Assembly: GCA_945882005.1 (NCBI GenBank)
Contig: CAMCWG010000096.1
Coordinates: 1-9,650 of the forward strand
Length of the DNA stretch: 9,650 nucleotides
Source: Bordetella parapertussis
GTDB lineage: Bacteria; Pseudomonadota; Gammaproteobacteria; Burkholderiales; Burkholderiaceae_B
Direction of reading: 5' to 3'
Part shown: positions 1-8,066 of the stretch, piece after piece
Numbering within the stretch: position 1 is the first letter of the stretch
How the letters are laid out: every line of letters starts with the position of its first letter
Program-made: the position numbers and the translations under genes
The notes under the pieces: generated by a model
Seen by the model: only the letters and a program-made list of their open reading frames with translations
Databases searched by the model: none
What the model was told of the DNA's origin: nothing

Positions 1-3
1 CTC

Positions 4-450
4 ATGGCAAAAAAAATTCTCGTTTTGAACGGCCCTAACCTGAACCTGCTCGGGTTACGTGAGCCCAGTGTCTACGGCCACACCACCCTTGCCCAAATTG
101 ATGCGAGGCTTCAAGTTCTTGCTACAGAGCTGGGCGTCAGCTTGTCCACCTTTCAAAGTAACCACGAGGGTGCACTAGTCGATCGCATTCAGGCCGCGCG
201 CACTGATGGCACCGACTTTATCGTGATCAACGCGGGCGCCTACACCCACACCAGCGTTGCGATTCGCGATGCACTCGCTGGGGTAAAGATTTCCTTTGTC
301 GAGGTGCATCTCTCTAACGTGTACAAGCGTGAAGAGTTTAGGCATCACTCATACCTGTCGGATCTCGCTGTCGGCGTAATCGCTGGCCTGGGCCCTGACG
401 GATATGAAGCCGCCTTGCGCTTTGCCGTCCCATACCAGGCGGCTGCATAA
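4..450 (+). CDS. aroQ: 3-dehydroquinate dehydratase, type II
   Basis: This enzyme converts 3-dehydroquinate to 3-dehydroshikimate, the third step of the shikimate pathway to aromatic amino acids, in the cytoplasm as a dodecamer. The 148-residue length is normal for the small type II family. Family landmarks are all visible: NGPNLNLLG at 9-17, the flexible active-site loop with Arg19 and catalytic Tyr24 in REPSVYG, QSNHEG at 51-56, NAGAYTHTS at 76-84, and EVHLSN at 100-105 with the active-site His102, followed by Arg113. The ATG at 4 gives the canonical N-terminus [12 protein letters not shown]; its ribosome site lies outside the window. It is followed after 57 bases by accB on the same strand, an arrangement common in proteobacteria, so it may be the first or an early gene of this cluster. 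Confidence 0.97.
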   Translation: MAKKILVLNGPNLNLLGLREPSVYGHTTLAQIDARLQVLATELGVSLSTFQSNHEGALVDRIQAARTDGTDFIVINAGAYTHTSVAIRDALAGVKISFVEVHLSNVYKREEFRHHSYLSDLAVGVIAGLGPDGYEAALRFAVPYQAAA

Positions 451-456
451 CCGGTC

Positions 457-469
457 GACCAAGTTGGTC
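457..469. promoter_or_regulatory. 13-bp palindrome upstream of accB
   Basis: GACCAA (457-462) and TTGGTC (464-469) form a perfect 6-bp inverted repeat around a single central G, in the 57-base gap between aroQ and accB. A one-base spacer disfavours an RNA hairpin, so a protein-binding site is the more natural reading, but I recognise no known operator. A weak promoter-like pair lies just downstream (TTTACT at 473-478 and TATACG at 494-499, spacing 15). It is not convincing. Confidence 0.25.
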
Positions 470-507
470 AACTTTACTCTTATTTAACAGCACTATACGG
501 AATCACT

Positions 508-966
508 ATGGATCTGCGAAAACTCAAAACTTTGATCGATCTCGTTGCAGAGTCAGGCATTGCCGAACTTGAAATCACCGAGGGCGAGGGCAAGGTTCGG
601 ATCGTCAAGTTTTCTCAAGCGGTGCAGCCGGTTGCCTATGCGGCCCCTGCTGCGTACGCGCCACCATCAGCACCCGCAGGCGAAGGTGCGCCAGCAGTGC
701 CTGCTGCAGCTCCTGCTGCACCCGTTGTGCAGGGTCATACTGTTAAGGCTCCGATGGTTGGTACGTTCTACCGGGCTTCTAATCCTGCAGCCCCAGCATT
801 CGTAGAAATTGGTCAAACAGTGAAAGAGGGCGAACCACTCTGCATTATTGAAGCGATGAAGTTGCTCAACGAAATCGAAGCGGATAAATCTGGTGTCATC
901 AAAGAGATTCTCGTGCAAAACGGTGAGCCCGTTGAATACGGTCAACCCCTGTTTGTGATTGCCTGA
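508..966 (+). CDS. accB: Biotin carboxyl carrier protein of acetyl-CoA carboxylase
   Basis: This is the carrier subunit of acetyl-CoA carboxylase, the first committed step of fatty-acid synthesis. Its biotin, attached by biotin ligase, carries the carboxyl group from AccC to the carboxyltransferase AccA/AccD. The 152-residue protein has an N-terminal helical region (1-35), a flexible Ala/Pro-rich linker (about 41-76), and a C-terminal biotinyl domain. Biotinylation motif EAMKLLNEI places the modified lysine at Lys118. The protruding-thumb segment characteristic of bacterial AccB is present around GTFYRASNP (85-93). The ATG at 508 gives the usual [13 protein letters not shown] start; the ribosome site is weak (ACGGAA near 497-502). 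The stop lies one base before the accC start, consistent with translational coupling and balanced production of the two subunits. Confidence 0.97.
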   Translation: MDLRKLKTLIDLVAESGIAELEITEGEGKVRIVKFSQAVQPVAYAAPAAYAPPSAPAGEGAPAVPAAAPAAPVVQGHTVKAPMVGTFYRASNPAAPAFVEIGQTVKEGEPLCIIEAMKLLNEIEADKSGVIKEILVQNGEPVEYGQPLFVIA

Positions 967-967
967 T

Positions 968-2314
968 ATGTTTGAAAAAATTCTGATCGCTAACCGTGGA
1001 GAAATCGCGCTGCGTATCCAGCGCGCGTGCCGCGAGATGGGTATCAAAACGGTGGTCGTGCATTCCGAGGCGGATCGCGATGCCAAGTACGTGCGTCTGG
1101 CAGATGAGTCCGTTTGTATCGGGCCACCTGCTTCGCGCGACAGCTATCTGAATATGCCAGCCATTATTGCTGCAGCTGAAGTGACGGACGCTGAAGCGAT
1201 TCATCCCGGCTATGGTTTTCTGTCTGAGAACGCAGACTTTGCAGACCGTGTAGAGAAAAGCGGATTTGTGTTTATTGGTCCGCGCCCAGAGTCGATCCGT
1301 TTGATGGGCGATAAGGTGAGCGCGAAGAACGCCATGATTGAAGCCGGCGTTCCAGTCGTGCCGGGTTCTGCGGGCGCGCTACCCGCTGATGACCAAGAAA
1401 TTCTGCGTATCGCGCGTGAAGTCGGTTACCCCGTCATCATCAAGGCCGCGGGTGGTGGTGGTGGGCGGGGCATGCGCGTGGTGCATACTGAAGCTGCTCT
1501 CTTGAGTTCGGTCGTGATGACAAAGTCGGAAGCTGGCGCTGCGTTTAACAATCCCGAGGTCTACCTCGAAAAATTCCTGGAGAATCCCCGCCATATCGAA
1601 ATCCAAGTTCTGGCTGATGGCGGGAAAAACGCAGTGTGGCTCGGTGAGCGTGACTGCTCTATGCAGCGTCGTCACCAAAAAGTGATTGAAGAAGCGCCTG
1701 CAACGGGTGTCGATCGCAAGTTGATTGAGCGTATCGGAGAGCGCTGCGCAGAGGCCTGCCGCAAGATTGAGTACCGTGGTGCGGGTACTTTCGAGTTCTT
1801 GTACGAAAACGGCGAGTTTTATTTCATTGAAATGAACACACGTATTCAGGTCGAGCATCCGGTCACAGAACTTATTACCGGAATCGATCTGGTTCAGCAG
1901 CAGATTCGTGTCGCAGCCGGAGAAAAATTCAGTTTGCGTCAAAAGGATATCGTATTCAAAGGCCATGCGATTGAGTGTCGCATCAACGCAGAGGATCCTT
2001 TCACTTTTGTGCCGAGCCCAGGACGCATTACGAATTGGCACACACCGGGAGGCCCTGGTGTTCGGATCGATTCGCATGCTTTTAACGGCTACTTTGTCCC
2101 ACCAAATTACGATTCGATGATCGCCAAGGTCATTACGTACGGCGACACGCGCGAGCAAGCCGTTGCACGTATGTCGATCGCGCTCTCTGAGATGGTAGTC
2201 GAAGGTATCAAAACCAACATCCCGCTGCATCGCGAGCTGATGGTGGACGGTCGTTTTGTTGAAGGCGGCACAAGTATTCATTATCTGGAACACAAGCTTG
2301 CCGAACGCCCTTGA
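968..2314 (+). CDS. accC: Biotin carboxylase subunit of acetyl-CoA carboxylase
   Basis: This ATP-grasp enzyme carboxylates AccB-bound biotin using bicarbonate and ATP. The 448-residue length nearly equals E. coli AccC (449). The N-terminal domain begins [20 protein letters not shown]. Lys116, Lys159 and the glycine-rich ATP loop GGGGGRGMR (162-170) follow, then the catalytic region with Lys238 (RRHQKVI), Glu288, Arg292 and Glu296 (TRIQVEH) and Arg338 (CRINAEDP); several match E. coli numbering exactly. I chose the ATG at 968 because it gives the family's standard N-terminus. A TTG at 959 in frame adds three non-conserved residues and overlaps accB. The gene follows accB after one base, and the next gene begins 54 bases downstream beyond a GC-rich hairpin. 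Confidence 0.98.
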   Translation: MFEKILIANRGEIALRIQRACREMGIKTVVVHSEADRDAKYVRLADESVCIGPPASRDSYLNMPAIIAAAEVTDAEAIHPGYGFLSENADFADRVEKSGFVFIGPRPESIRLMGDKVSAKNAMIEAGVPVVPGSAGALPADDQEILRIAREVGYPVIIKAAGGGGGRGMRVVHTEAALLSSVVMTKSEAGAAFNNPEVYLEKFLENPRHIEIQVLADGGKNAVWLGERDCSMQRRHQKVIEEAPATGVDRKLIERIGERCAEACRKIEYRGAGTFEFLYENGEFYFIEMNTRIQVEHPVTELITGIDLVQQQIRVAAGEKFSLRQKDIVFKGHAIECRINAEDPFTFVPSPGRITNWHTPGGPGVRIDSHAFNGYFVPPNYDSMIAKVITYGDTREQAVARMSIALSEMVVEGIKTNIPLHRELMVDGRFVEGGTSIHYLEHKLAERP

Positions 2315-2334
2315 GCGTCTCGGTGTGCGGTTTG

Positions 2335-2354
2335 GCCGGGCTACTTAGCCCGGC
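2335..2354 (+). other. GC-rich intercistronic hairpin between accC and prmA
   Basis: GCCGGGCT (2335-2342) and AGCCCGGC (2347-2354) form a perfect 8-bp stem with loop ACTT, extendable by an A-T pair inside and a G-U pair outside. It starts 21 bases after the accC stop and ends 14 bases before the prmA ATG. No T-run follows on either strand, so it is not a standard intrinsic terminator. It could stabilise or process the accBC messenger, or reduce translation of prmA by crowding its start. Structure seen directly; function inferred. Confidence 0.5.
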
Positions 2355-2368
2355 TCACGGAAACTGTC

Positions 2369-3271
2369 ATGCGTGAATTGGTATTGTTGTGTCCCGGATC
2401 TTTGGCTGAGCCGCTATCCGACGCACTTCTTGAAGCGGGCGCATTGTCAGTTTCCGTTGAAGATGCTGATTTGGATACAGATGATGAGCAGCCGCTCTTT
2501 GGAGAGCCCGGGAGCGAACCGAACACCCAAGCCTGGGCACGTAATCGTTTGATCGTTTTGCTGGCTGATGGCACTGATCCTGCCCAGTTGTTACTCATGG
2601 CGCAGCAAGATTTAGACTCTAGCGCTGAGTTGCCCTGGCACTTGCGCGATGTGCCAGATGCGGATTGGGTCAGACTCACGCAATCGCAATTCGGTCCGAT
2701 TCAGGTAGGCGAGCATATTTTGATTGTGCCGAGTTGGCATGCCGATCAAATGCCAACCAAGACCGAGGCAGGCTCTATCGCGATTCAATTAGACCCAGGC
2801 TTAGCCTTCGGGACCGGTAGCCATCCGACGACACATTTATGCCTCGAGTGGTTGGCGCAAGCGTTGCCGAGCGCTGCCACCGTCTTGGATTACGGTTGTG
2901 GTTCGGGTATTTTGGCGATTGCTGCGGCGATGCTGGGTGCTGGGCCAGTGACAGGGGTGGACATTGATGACCAGGCAGTGCAAGCCACACGCGACAATGC
3001 GATCGCGAATCGCGTTACGATTCAAGCAATGCTGCCAGATGGGTTAGCCGATGGCCAATTTGATGTGGTGGTCGCAAATATTTTGTCTAATCCCCTCAAG
3101 GTGCTTGCCCCAATGCTGAGCGCACGCGTGCGCTCAGGTGGTAGTTTGGTATTGTCTGGTGTCCTTGAGCGGCAAGCACAAGAGGTTGCACAAGCTTACG
3201 CGCCGTGGTTGCCGATGACGGTATGGCAAGCACGGGATGGCTGGGTATGTTTGGCGGGCACGAAGCCCTAG
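2369..3271 (+). CDS. prmA: Ribosomal protein L11 methyltransferase
   Basis: This S-adenosylmethionine-dependent enzyme trimethylates ribosomal protein L11 at amino groups, including lysine side chains. The protein is 300 residues, close to the usual 290-300. The N-terminal L11-recognition domain (about 1-90) is linked to a class I methyltransferase domain. The segment LAFGTGSHPTTHLCL (145-159) is diagnostic. The cofactor motif is LDYGCGSGILAIAAA (173-187), with the acidic residue ending the second strand at Asp198 (GVDID). The active-site segment NILSNPL is at 237-243. The ATG at 2369 gives the expected MRELVLLCPG start, although the ribosome site (CGGAAA, near 2357-2362) is modest. The next gene begins 9 bases after the stop, suggesting co-transcription. 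Confidence 0.96.
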   Translation: MRELVLLCPGSLAEPLSDALLEAGALSVSVEDADLDTDDEQPLFGEPGSEPNTQAWARNRLIVLLADGTDPAQLLLMAQQDLDSSAELPWHLRDVPDADWVRLTQSQFGPIQVGEHILIVPSWHADQMPTKTEAGSIAIQLDPGLAFGTGSHPTTHLCLEWLAQALPSAATVLDYGCGSGILAIAAAMLGAGPVTGVDIDDQAVQATRDNAIANRVTIQAMLPDGLADGQFDVVVANILSNPLKVLAPMLSARVRSGGSLVLSGVLERQAQEVAQAYAPWLPMTVWQARDGWVCLAGTKP

Positions 3272-3280
3272 GGTAGAGCG

Positions 3281-4159
3281 ATGAGTCTTGTGACGCGTTG
3301 TCCAAAGTGCCAAAGTGACTTTGTCGTGTCGCTCGAGCAATTGCGCGCGCACGGCGGTTTGGTGCGTTGCGGGCAATGTAAACACATTTTTAATGGTGAG
3401 TCTGCCCTTGTTAGCAACCTACCGACATTAACGAGCTTTGCCGCCAAGTCATCACCCCAGCCCGCTGTGTTGCGTCATCGCGAGCGCCAGTCTGCTGAGC
3501 CGACTCCCACGGTGCATGAACCCATCTTGAACGATCGACTTGACGCTGCTGCAAGAGAGCGTCCAGAGCCCATGATCAGTGTGCAAGGGGAGGCGCGGCT
3601 ACGTGGTGATAACAACAGCGTTGGACGCACCCCACCAGAATTTTTGGCGGATGAGCAAGAGAATGCGGGGCTCAAGAATTTGATTTGGGGCTTTGCCAGT
3701 TTTTTTGCATTTGTTTTTTTGTTGGTTCAGCTTGCTTATATTTATCGTAACGATTTGGTGACAAGTGTTCCTGGTTTGCGACCAGCTTTAACTGTCTTGT
3801 GTGAATCATTGAAATGTGAAGTGAGTCTAGTCAGGCACATTGATCGCATCACGATAGACGGATCTTCATTAGAGCGATCGAATGAGCCGCAAGTTGAGAG
3901 ACGTCCTACAGCGATGACCTTGGTGTTTTCCATGCGCAACCGACTGACGCAGCCGCAACCTTGGCCACATTTGTTGGTCGAATTAAAAGACGCGTCCAAC
4001 ACCCCAGTTGTTCGCAAGAGACTAGCCCCTACAGACTACCTGCCTGCTCAGTTTAAAGATAAACCTTTTCTACCAAACCAAGAACTCAATTTGCGGTTAC
4101 CGATTGAGGTCACTGGTTTGCAAATTACCGGATTTCAACTTACGCGTTATTTTCCCTGA
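3281..4159 (+). CDS. Zinc-ribbon and DUF3426 domain membrane protein
   Basis: A 292-residue protein of unknown function with a recognisable architecture. The N-terminus carries an MJ0042-type zinc ribbon with two CxxC pairs: Cys7/Cys10 (TRCPKC) and Cys30/Cys33 (VRCGQC). A long, charged, probably disordered linker (about 45-130) follows. A single membrane segment spans about 133-154 and is rich in Phe, Val and Leu. The C-terminal domain (about 160-292) resembles DUF3426, with the RPALTVLCESLKCE region and the later SMRNRLTQPQPWPHLLVEL stretch. The predicted topology puts the zinc ribbon in the cytoplasm and the DUF3426 domain in the periplasm. It starts 9 bases after prmA and ends 9 bases before the kinase gene. 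Domain calls are from family resemblance; no role can be assigned from the sequence. Confidence 0.87.
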   Translation: MSLVTRCPKCQSDFVVSLEQLRAHGGLVRCGQCKHIFNGESALVSNLPTLTSFAAKSSPQPAVLRHRERQSAEPTPTVHEPILNDRLDAAARERPEPMISVQGEARLRGDNNSVGRTPPEFLADEQENAGLKNLIWGFASFFAFVFLLVQLAYIYRNDLVTSVPGLRPALTVLCESLKCEVSLVRHIDRITIDGSSLERSNEPQVERRPTAMTLVFSMRNRLTQPQPWPHLLVELKDASNTPVVRKRLAPTDYLPAQFKDKPFLPNQELNLRLPIEVTGLQITGFQLTRYFP

Positions 4160-4168
4160 GGCTTACGC

Positions 4169-5110
4169 ATGACATCGCCCGTATTAATTTGTGGTTCCGT
4201 TGCATTCGACACGATCGCTGTATTCGAAGGCCGTTTTAAAGAACACATCCTGCCTGACCGGATTCATGCGCTTAGCGTGTCATTTCTGGTGCCCAGTATG
4301 CGCCGTGAGTTTGGCGGCTGTGCAGGCAATATCGCCTACAACCTGAAACTCTTGGGTGGTAAGCCTGTGCCTGTTGCAACAGTGGGCGAAGATGCGAGTG
4401 ATTACCTTCAGCGCTTTGAACAAATGGGCATTGATACCAGCCTGTTGCAAACACTGTCTGGCACCTTGACCGCGCAGTGTTTCATCACGACGGATCTTGA
4501 TGATAACCAGATCAGCGCCTTTCACCCTGGCGCGATGGAGCGCTCGGCTGAAAACGATTTAACTGGCCGCGCTGCGGCCTGGGCGATTGTCGCCCCGGAC
4601 TCCAAGACGGGAATGGTCGCGCACGCCCAGCGTTTGCGTGCGCAGGGTACACCCTTTATTTTTGATTTAGGTCAGGCGATGCCGCTTTACGACGGTAAAG
4701 ATATCCAAGAGATGCTGGCACTGGCGCAAGCGATGACCGTCAATGATTATGAGGCCAGCATTGTTGAACAGCGTACGGGTAAGTCGATTGAGCAGCTCGC
4801 GCAAGGGCTCAAGGCAGTTGTCGTGACCCGTGGTGCGAATGGTGCGACTCTTTATACTGAAGGTCATCAGCACCACATCGATCCAGTCAACCCAAGTGGA
4901 GTTGTGGATCCAACCGGTTGTGGCGATGCGCACCGGGGTGGGTTGTTATATGGACTTACGCTAGGTTGGTCTTGGCAGGATGCCTGTAAACTGGGTAACT
5001 TGATGGGCTCGATCAAGATCGCATCGCGTGGGCCGCAAAATCATGCCCCAAGCCGTGCTGAAATCGACGCACAGTTTCACGCCCAGTATGGCTTGCGGTT
5101 GCCCGCATAA
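4169..5110 (+). CDS. PfkB-family kinase, adenosine kinase-like
   Basis: A 313-residue ribokinase-fold sugar or nucleoside kinase. The N-terminal glycine motif FGGCAGNIAYNLKLLGG (48-64) is the first PfkB signature region. The second is DPTGCGDAHRGGLLYGL (247-263), with the catalytic base Asp253 in the anion-hole sequence GCGD. VVVTRGANGA (217-226) is a typical ATP-site segment. The N-terminal region GRFKEHILPDRIHALSVSFL (21-40) closely resembles the lid region of mycobacterial adenosine kinase, so a nucleoside substrate (adenosine, or inosine/guanosine) is more likely than a hexose. This is family resemblance, not proof. One oddity is His255, where most relatives have Phe (GDAF). The ATG at 4169 follows the DUF3426 gene by 9 bases. 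The lipoprotein gene begins 24 bases downstream. Confidence 0.86.
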   Translation: MTSPVLICGSVAFDTIAVFEGRFKEHILPDRIHALSVSFLVPSMRREFGGCAGNIAYNLKLLGGKPVPVATVGEDASDYLQRFEQMGIDTSLLQTLSGTLTAQCFITTDLDDNQISAFHPGAMERSAENDLTGRAAAWAIVAPDSKTGMVAHAQRLRAQGTPFIFDLGQAMPLYDGKDIQEMLALAQAMTVNDYEASIVEQRTGKSIEQLAQGLKAVVVTRGANGATLYTEGHQHHIDPVNPSGVVDPTGCGDAHRGGLLYGLTLGWSWQDACKLGNLMGSIKIASRGPQNHAPSRAEIDAQFHAQYGLRLPA

Positions 5111-5134
5111 GTTCGTTTAACAGGAGTCACTTAA

Positions 5135-5638
5135 ATGCGTTTTTATTCTTTTGCTGGTGCCCGCTTGGGTCGTCTTGCGCTGGCAAGCGTGGCTCTGGCG
5201 TCTATTGCGTTGGTGTCGGGTTGCGCAAAGCCTTCGGCTTCTGCAAACGTATATACGTACAATCAAGCACAGCGCGACCAAGTGATGCGTAATGGCACAG
5301 TCGTCAACGTGCGTCCAATTACAATCCAGAGAGAGGGTACCTCAGGTGCTGGCGTGGTGGCGGGTGGCGCGGTAGGTGGCGTGGTGGGAAGCACGATAGG
5401 TGGTGGCACTGGCCGTACCTTGGCGATCTTGGGTGGCGCTGTGTTGGGTGCTCTCGCTGGTGACGCTGTGGAAGATTACGCCGGCAAAAAAGATGGCCTA
5501 GAGATCACCGTTAAGCTTGATAACGGTGAGACCCGCGTGATTGCGCAAGAGGCGGATGTGCCGATTATGCTAAATCAGCGCGTACAAGTTATTAGTGGTG
5601 CGGGACCAACACGCGTTGTGCCAACAGCTCAAAAATAA
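5135..5638 (+). CDS. Glycine-zipper outer-membrane lipoprotein, SlyB/Pcp-like
   Basis: A 167-residue lipoprotein. The signal peptide (about 1-29) has an Arg-containing N-region and an Ala/Leu/Val core, and ends in the lipobox VSGC, so Cys30 would be lipidated and the mature N-terminus. Residue 31 is Ala, not Asp, which predicts outer-membrane sorting. A glycine-zipper segment rich in GxxxG-like spacing spans about 70-111 (AGVVAGGAVGGVVGSTIGGG and onward). A small conserved C-terminal domain follows (about 120-155, LEITVKLDNGETRVIAQEAD). This matches the SlyB/PcP (17 kDa antigen) group, thought to support envelope integrity. A good ribosome site, AGGAG at 5122-5126, lies 8 bases before the ATG. 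It is the last gene of the plus-strand cluster. Confidence 0.9.
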   Translation: MRFYSFAGARLGRLALASVALASIALVSGCAKPSASANVYTYNQAQRDQVMRNGTVVNVRPITIQREGTSGAGVVAGGAVGGVVGSTIGGGTGRTLAILGGAVLGALAGDAVEDYAGKKDGLEITVKLDNGETRVIAQEADVPIMLNQRVQVISGAGPTRVVPTAQK

Positions 5639-5656
5639 TTATTCGATCTAAACATT

Positions 5657-5675
5657 AGCGCTTGATCAAAGCGCT
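5657..5675. terminator. Hairpin between convergent genes, possible weak terminator
   Basis: AGCGCTT (5657-5663) and AAGCGCT (5669-5675) form a perfect 7-bp stem with a 5-base loop. It sits 18 bases after the lipoprotein stop, and the loop contains the stop codon of the convergent mscS-type gene. Neither side has a clear T-run, so a bidirectional terminator is possible but not shown. Confidence 0.4.
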
Positions 5676-8026
5676 GATGTGGATGATGGATGTACGCGCA
5701 CTGCGATCGGATTGCTCTGATCGAACATGACAGCGCGTTGCGGGTAAGGCAACTCGATGCCCGCTTTTGCAAAAGCCGCAAGAATGCTGACACGCAAGTC
5801 ACTCAGGATCTGTCCAGGCTGTATGCCAGCTTGTAACCGGATCCAAAATTGCAAATTAAACACTAAGCCGTTATCGCCAAAATCTTCCAGCGTAATGACA
5901 GGTTCAGGCATTTGTTTGACCTGTGGGTGTTCAGCACTGACCATGGCTAGGATGCGTTGAACCTCCTGCACGCTGGACTTATATGACACCGTCACACGGA
6001 CATCCCTGCGCGCATCGCGCGTGGAGTAGGTCCAGTTCACTAGTTTTTGTTCAACTAATACGCTATTTGGGATCAAGGCATCATTGCCTTGCGCACCTTG
6101 TATCGTTGAAAACCTGATGCCGATCGAAGTGACCGTTCCTAGGATGCCGTCGATTTCAACCAGGTCGCCTATGCGAATTGGTTTTTCAATTAACAGCATG
6201 ACGCCACTGATTAGGTTCTTCACTAGGTTTTGTGTGCCAAAACCGACGCCAATCGCGAGCGCACCACCAAAAAAAGCGAATGCGCTGAGAGGGATCTCAA
6301 CGATATTGAAGGCTGTCAGAATGAGAGAGAAGCCCGCTGCGAGAGTCAACCAGCGGCCCAGCACAACCGACTTGCTAGCACCTAAGTTCGCTTTGTTGAC
6401 TGCGAGTGCAAGAGTGCGCCTTATTAAACCTGAAATCAGCATAAAACCAATAATCAGGATAGCCATAGCGCCTATGGTTTTTCCAACCGTGACGCTACGC
6501 TTTGTTTTAATCTCGCGCCCATCTACCACGATGTTGTCATCGACCGCGAAGATCTCAAATTGCCAAATATCGTTGGCAAGTTCAAGGACAGTCGCTTTGA
6601 TACCACTGAAGCGCTGTATGAATGTTTGGTTTAGTTGCGCGTGCGCAATCTCTGAGGCTGTAATTTCCAGATACTGGCGAGCGCGTTCAAAGAGCGCGTA
6701 AAGCCCGCGCATAATATCGATTTGCTCGGCGAGTGGCGCGAGCATTTCTGACAAAAATGCCTTCTCAGCGTTTGATGGGGCTTGACGCAGCTGCTCGTTG
6801 AGCGCGAGCGTTGACTGGGACTTTTCGGCGATGAGTTGGTTTAGATAGTTCAATCCAAGATTGAGCTGTCGCACTAAGTCCTCGTATTTAGACTTCAAGA
6901 CGGCGAGCTGCTGGTTGTTGTCGACGTTGGCGTATAAGTCGCGTCGAATCTCCCAGATTTGAATCATGAGCAAATCGAGTTCAATCTGTGCGCGGTAGCG
7001 TTCACGTTCAGTGCGCGCAGCTTCGGCGCGACGGTCCGCTAACAATCGCGCGTTGCGCGCAGCTGTTCGTGCCTCTGGAGTCGCCGTCGCATTTTGCTCT
7101 AACGCATCCGCTTTTGCTTTAGCTGCCGCCGCTAGATCTAGTGTCTGATTGATGCGCAGACTGGCTTGCTGCTCTTGCGTTCTAAGGCCATCAATGCGCT
7201 TTTGCAGATCGGCTTTTATTTTTTGAAAATCTTGGTTGGCAAAAGTAAAGCGAGCGTTATAAAAATCTTTCGTCAGTTTTAGTGTCGCAAGGCTGATTGC
7301 GCCCGTGGCTTGCTCAATATTGATTGTGTCTTTATCAATTGCAGTGTTTGCTAGATCTAAATTAATGCGATCCAGGCGCCGCTGTATCGCTTCGCTAGCA
7401 CGTGCTGCTTCTGGTCCGGTGCTCGACTGTCTAAGCTCAACTTCTGCTTGGGCACGTGTCTTGCGATGATCCGCAAGCAAATCGTTGACAATGTTGGTGC
7501 GTTGTTTGAGGTGCTGCAATTGAAACTGCAGTCTGAGCATCTTCAATTGCAAATCATCTGCAACAGAAAGTGGCCAGGGAGCTGTGCCAGCGGGCGCTTG
7601 CCAGTTCTCCTTCTCTTTGCGTGCAGTCTCAAGGTTTGTTGTGACGCGTCTTAAATTCTTGAGGTTATCGATAATTTGGCTGTAAGCCTCTTGCATGCCA
7701 CGCAAGTAACTGAGTCGATCTTGTGCTGCGGTGCGGGCAGCTGTCTCGACGGTGGTGCTGTCATTGATCGCCGCTTGTGCCTTAATGATGTCTGCTTGTA
7801 TTGCGGCTAACCGCTTTTGCATCTCTTGCGTTTGCGCATCAATGTCCGCTAGTGTGCGCTCGCTTGGCTGTGCTGCGTTGTCGCGCGGTGCTGTAGCTTG
7901 TCCGGATGCTGCCCCGAGCAAGCTGGCTGCGGGCATGGGACTCTGGGCCCAGACACAAGCCTGAACTGACATAGCGAGCGCAGCGATACAAAGAGCCTGC
8001 CGCGCGGAAAAGATGGGCTGTTTCAT
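5666..8026 (-). CDS. MscS-family mechanosensitive ion channel with large periplasmic domain
   Basis: A 786-residue inner-membrane channel, much longer than minimal MscS (about 286) and closer in design to MscK/MscM-type proteins. The N-terminus (MKQPIF, hydrophobic core, ending near VWAQ) is a signal peptide of about 28 residues. Roughly 55-475 is charged and heptad-rich, predicted as long coiled coils in the periplasm. Membrane segments lie near 513-535, 555-578 and 584-614. The last contains the pore helix with GGALAIGVGFGTQNLVKNLI. The MscS beta domain follows (EKPIRIGDLVEIDGILGTV) and then the alpha/beta cytoplasmic domain. The ATG at 8026 is chosen because it begins the signal peptide. 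An in-frame TTG at 8077 would add 17 residues and overlap yggT. The chosen start lies 40 bases downstream of yggT, suggesting a two-gene operon. Likely role: release of solutes under osmotic downshift. Confidence 0.92.
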   Translation of the reverse strand: MKQPIFSARQALCIAALAMSVQACVWAQSPMPAASLLGAASGQATAPRDNAAQPSERTLADIDAQTQEMQKRLAAIQADIIKAQAAINDSTTVETAARTAAQDRLSYLRGMQEAYSQIIDNLKNLRRVTTNLETARKEKENWQAPAGTAPWPLSVADDLQLKMLRLQFQLQHLKQRTNIVNDLLADHRKTRAQAEVELRQSSTGPEAARASEAIQRRLDRINLDLANTAIDKDTINIEQATGAISLATLKLTKDFYNARFTFANQDFQKIKADLQKRIDGLRTQEQQASLRINQTLDLAAAAKAKADALEQNATATPEARTAARNARLLADRRAEAARTERERYRAQIELDLLMIQIWEIRRDLYANVDNNQQLAVLKSKYEDLVRQLNLGLNYLNQLIAEKSQSTLALNEQLRQAPSNAEKAFLSEMLAPLAEQIDIMRGLYALFERARQYLEITASEIAHAQLNQTFIQRFSGIKATVLELANDIWQFEIFAVDDNIVVDGREIKTKRSVTVGKTIGAMAILIIGFMLISGLIRRTLALAVNKANLGASKSVVLGRWLTLAAGFSLILTAFNIVEIPLSAFAFFGGALAIGVGFGTQNLVKNLISGVMLLIEKPIRIGDLVEIDGILGTVTSIGIRFSTIQGAQGNDALIPNSVLVEQKLVNWTYSTRDARRDVRVTVSYKSSVQEVQRILAMVSAEHPQVKQMPEPVITLEDFGDNGLVFNLQFWIRLQAGIQPGQILSDLRVSILAAFAKAGIELPYPQRAVMFDQSNPIAVRVHPSSTSAL

Positions 8027-8066
8027 AACAAGAGGCTGGGCAGCAGACCGAAGCGGCAAAGGATGG

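Noticed and set aside
959..967. Upstream TTG start for accC adding three residues
   Set aside because: The ATG at 968 gives the canonical [13 protein letters not shown] start and one-base spacing from accB; the extra residues are not family-like.
1379..2293. Long minus-strand frame (304 codons) opposite accC
   Set aside because: It is antisense to an unambiguous accC, with no recognisable motifs and a Cys/His-rich composition typical of shadow frames.
3700..3720. Two T7 runs in the DUF3426 gene as slippage sites or terminators
   Set aside because: They encode Phe/Val codons of the membrane helix, the frame stays open through both, and no hairpin precedes them.
6084..6701. Plus-strand frame (205 codons) inside the MscS-type gene
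   Set aside because: It is antisense to the conserved pore and membrane region and shows no family motif or ribosome site.
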